This document shows positions 61,311 to 64,000 of a stretch of DNA of 64,000 nt, piece after piece. Source of the stretch: Batillaria attramentaria (lineage: Eukaryota; Mollusca; Gastropoda; Batillariidae); assembly GCA_018292915.2 (NCBI GenBank), contig JACVVK020000295.1, forward strand, positions 573,501 through 637,500. Reading direction: 5' to 3'. The position numbers and the translations under genes were made by a program. The notes under the pieces were generated by a model, which saw only the letters and a program-made list of their open reading frames with translations, was not told the DNA's origin and ran no database searches. The number at the start of each line of letters is the position of its first letter. Position 1 is the stretch's first letter.

Positions 61311-62437
61311 AGAAAAGGGGAAAAGCTTTATGCTATCATCTATTCATTTTAGTGTATACTCAGTTAGGAAGGTTTTGGTCTGCTGGATAGTTTATTGTTT
61401 AAGCGTCGTTTATATAGTTTGTTGTCTCCAAGGTCAAGGCCACCGTGACCGCTCTTGAGCGCTGTAGCTTGCTTTCTTGCCGTCAACACTGAGTCAACAG
61501 AACAACTGATGTTTTCTCTCGCAGACGTACCCCTCCGGCTTTGGCGTCTCTCACCCTATGACAATTACGTCTTTCTTTTCTGACAATTCACGTAGGTTTT
61601 CAGTCGTGTTTTTCCACCAACTTCCCTCGCAGGGGGGAAGGCTCTGGAAATAGATCCAATAGGGCCGCGAGGCTGGCTGACATTTTTCACCTCCCCTCAG
61701 GGGTGTGTGGTTGACGTCTGGGCTCCCATGTTCCTCGTCTAATTACAGCCAGGGATCCGGCTCCATATTGGCCATGTACTGTACTGACGTAGTAGTAGTA
61801 GTCTGCGGCAGAGAGCTGTAGAGTAATACAATTAGTCCGGCCAGCTGGTGGCGTGTTCTTCAAGAAGTTAGGGAGGAAGCGTTGCCCAGGTATGTGTAGA
61901 TGATGTAGGGGGGAGAGTTAGAGACAGGGGCGCCGGAAGCAGGGGGGGGGCAAGAGTATCTTTTTGCCCCCCCTGGAAAATCGGGTGACTATGGAAAGAG
62001 GGGGGGCGAAGGAGAGGTACAGTAGCCGCGGCTGGTGGTTGTAGATTGTTATGTAGATGGTGTAGAGGAAGAGGGAGACTGAGAGGGAAAGTAGCTGTGG
62101 TTGTAGATGTTAGACAAGGGGTTTCGTGATAAGAGGGTATAGTAAGAGTAGTATAGTGGTTATGTTCTTGGTCGTGTTGGTGGCATGGGGTGGTTTTGCC
62201 AAGAATGTCGCGCTTTCTGTGTGTCTGTAGTGTATCTTCCGGCATCATCACTTCTCCAGTGACGAGTCTGAAATGGCGCCGACTCCTTGAAACTTGGTAT
62301 TTCTTTAGTCACATAACAACACACCATTGATTACATTCAACTCGGGCTGTTTCAGCTGTAGACTCGGCGCACGTCGCCATTTGCACAGCCCTCCCCCACT
62401 CCCCCCATCTCCCCGCTCACCAACACTGCCACTGCCA

Positions 62438-62440
<3 letters not shown>

Positions 62441-62498
<58 letters not shown>
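62441..62498. repeat. (CA)n microsatellite
   Basis: About 29 CA units within ARHGAP39 intron 2. Confidence 0.95.
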
Positions 62499-64000
62499 TT
62501 CGCATGAAACCTTACATTGCTTGTACCCTGTATTTATTTCAAGACGCAGTAACTGAATCAGGTACCAGTACTGAGTTCACGAATCCCGGCTTCACTCAAC
62601 ACAGATAGAGGTGGCAGCTGTCTTTTCATTCATTATCTCTTAGTCGGATTCAAATAGCCACAGTGGCTATCACACTTCTAACCCATAAGGGCCAGTCCTC
62701 TTCTGCTTCTAGCCAGAGCAGGAGATGCAGGAATTCGGACAACTAAAGGGATGAGGACGACAGAAGTGAAGAGACCACTCACTGCCGACTTGGAAGAGAT
62801 AGTTGGTTACACGACTCTCCCGTTTACTACAATGTTATCTTGTGTCCCTGGAAACCTACCGTGTACCCTCGGGGCGGGTTGCCCTTCAGCGGGAAGAAAA
62901 TGCTCCCAGTTCCTCCGTCCCCCCGGTCGTCCTGATAAGATTTCCTTCGTAAATTATTGATTCTTACAATAATTTTTTTTCTTCAACCGGATTTTGTTTC
63001 CCAGTAGATTGAAATTTGAACAGGAAAATAAAAAAAAGGGGAAAAGATTACACTTGCACGTAGTTTTCTTTTGAATTTTCTTTGAGGAAAAGATTTGTCG
63101 TTTCAGGGGGAAGGGCCGATTAAAAACAGAAACCTGGGAATTCCAGAGGTTTCTCAGTGATGTTATCGTTTTGCGTTGCGAGTGTGTTAACATCGATCCA
63201 GCCGTACCACTCAGGCAAAGCGTTACACGGAAAATTAAAAATATCTTGAATAAACTTTATTTCGGGCAGATCACGACCCGACGAAGAATTAACGATTGAA
63301 ATCATGTCAGAAAAGAATAGTATACCACACGTTCTGTAAGTTCTATAAGAGTTTCTTTTACCTAGCGCAGATCACGACACAGCGAAGACGTGACGATTGA
63401 GAAGGCATGTCAAGAGAAGAATTGTATACGATACCCGTGGTGCCCTTCGAGCGTTTCCGTTACCTAGATGTTAAACCATAGCGCTCGTTCCTAGAGCATC
63501 GTATAAGTGGACGGCAGCCACAGTTTACCAGCGCCGTCAAGGTGTGTGGAAAGAAATGTAGCGAGGGCTTCACGGGGTTAGGCAAGGGATCAAAGAGTAA
63601 GACGGTAGGTGCACTATATACCCAGGTGATATTAGGAGGAGGAAGAGGAGGAGAGAGCTACTGAATGGAGAAGGGGGTGGGGTGGGGGATCATACATTAT
63701 GCTGGGGATGAGTTCCATCTGGTCGCCTTACTTCCGACACGGGAACCTACCTCCTCATACGGACGTAAGCTGGCGCACCTGCTTAATGTGTATTGTCTTT
63801 CTTGGCGTTACTGCGCATCGGAGTTCGAGAGGAGAGTGGTTAGGAAATAGTGCGTATCCTTTTGCACTGCGTGTCCTCAGTTCGGACGCGTGCACTCGTA
63901 GATCTGTAAGACGTTATTATGCAATCAGTACAGTCACGGTGCTCGGTTGACATGTAGCGAGCCCTGTCTGTGCAATTTTGGGCTCAGCACGTCTTTCGCC

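Overview
The window is animal nuclear DNA. It has spliced genes with GT-AG introns, tRNA-derived SINEs, a LINE remnant, TIR transposons and very dense dinucleotide microsatellites. Protein similarity, SINE style and repeat texture suggest a lophotrochozoan, most likely a gastropod mollusc; this is inference and no species is claimed. Five protein-coding genes are supported, all eukaryotic housekeeping or cytoskeletal genes. All remaining open frames look like exon read-through, antisense shadows or translated microsatellites. Layout: (1) 1-3451, plus strand, the last seven exons of a RIPOR/FAM65-like gene, followed by a probable long 3' UTR to about 10.4 kb. (2) 12603-11209, minus strand, a two-exon C1orf74 (UPF0739/DUF4504) homologue, convergent with RIPOR. 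(3) 12823-18850, plus strand, a complete 11-exon NUP35 (Nup53) gene encoding 335 aa, starting 219 bp head-to-head from the C1orf74 homologue. (4) 23573-21669, minus strand, a complete GID8/TWA1 coding sequence in four exons encoding 222 aa, convergent with NUP35. (5) 24237 onward, plus strand, the 5' end of an ARHGAP39/Vilse gene, head-to-head with GID8. It has a 3-codon first coding exon, a first WW-domain exon at 36422-36523, a 12.2 kb intron 1, and an intron 2 that runs past the window end (over 27 kb). The genes alternate strand, giving two divergent promoters and two convergent 3' ends. They are not an operon, and nothing suggests a shared pathway: nuclear pore assembly (NUP35), CTLH/GID ubiquitin ligase (GID8), Rho-family regulation (RIPOR, ARHGAP39) and an uncharacterised family (C1orf74). 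The ARHGAP39 introns (24.2-64 kb) hold nearly all the repeats: about nine copies of one tRNA-derived SINE family, a second SINE family, a LINE 3' end, a 258-bp MITE with clean target-site duplications, a 22-bp minisatellite, several 160-310 bp local tandem duplications, some twenty (CA/TG)n blocks and many poly-G/poly-C runs. The most unusual object is a 1-kb TIR element in NUP35 intron 3 (13874-14877). It carries a spliced THAP-domain exon reading inward from the left end and a SWIM-finger-like coding segment reading inward from the right end, as if it were the internally deleted remnant of a two-gene transposon.
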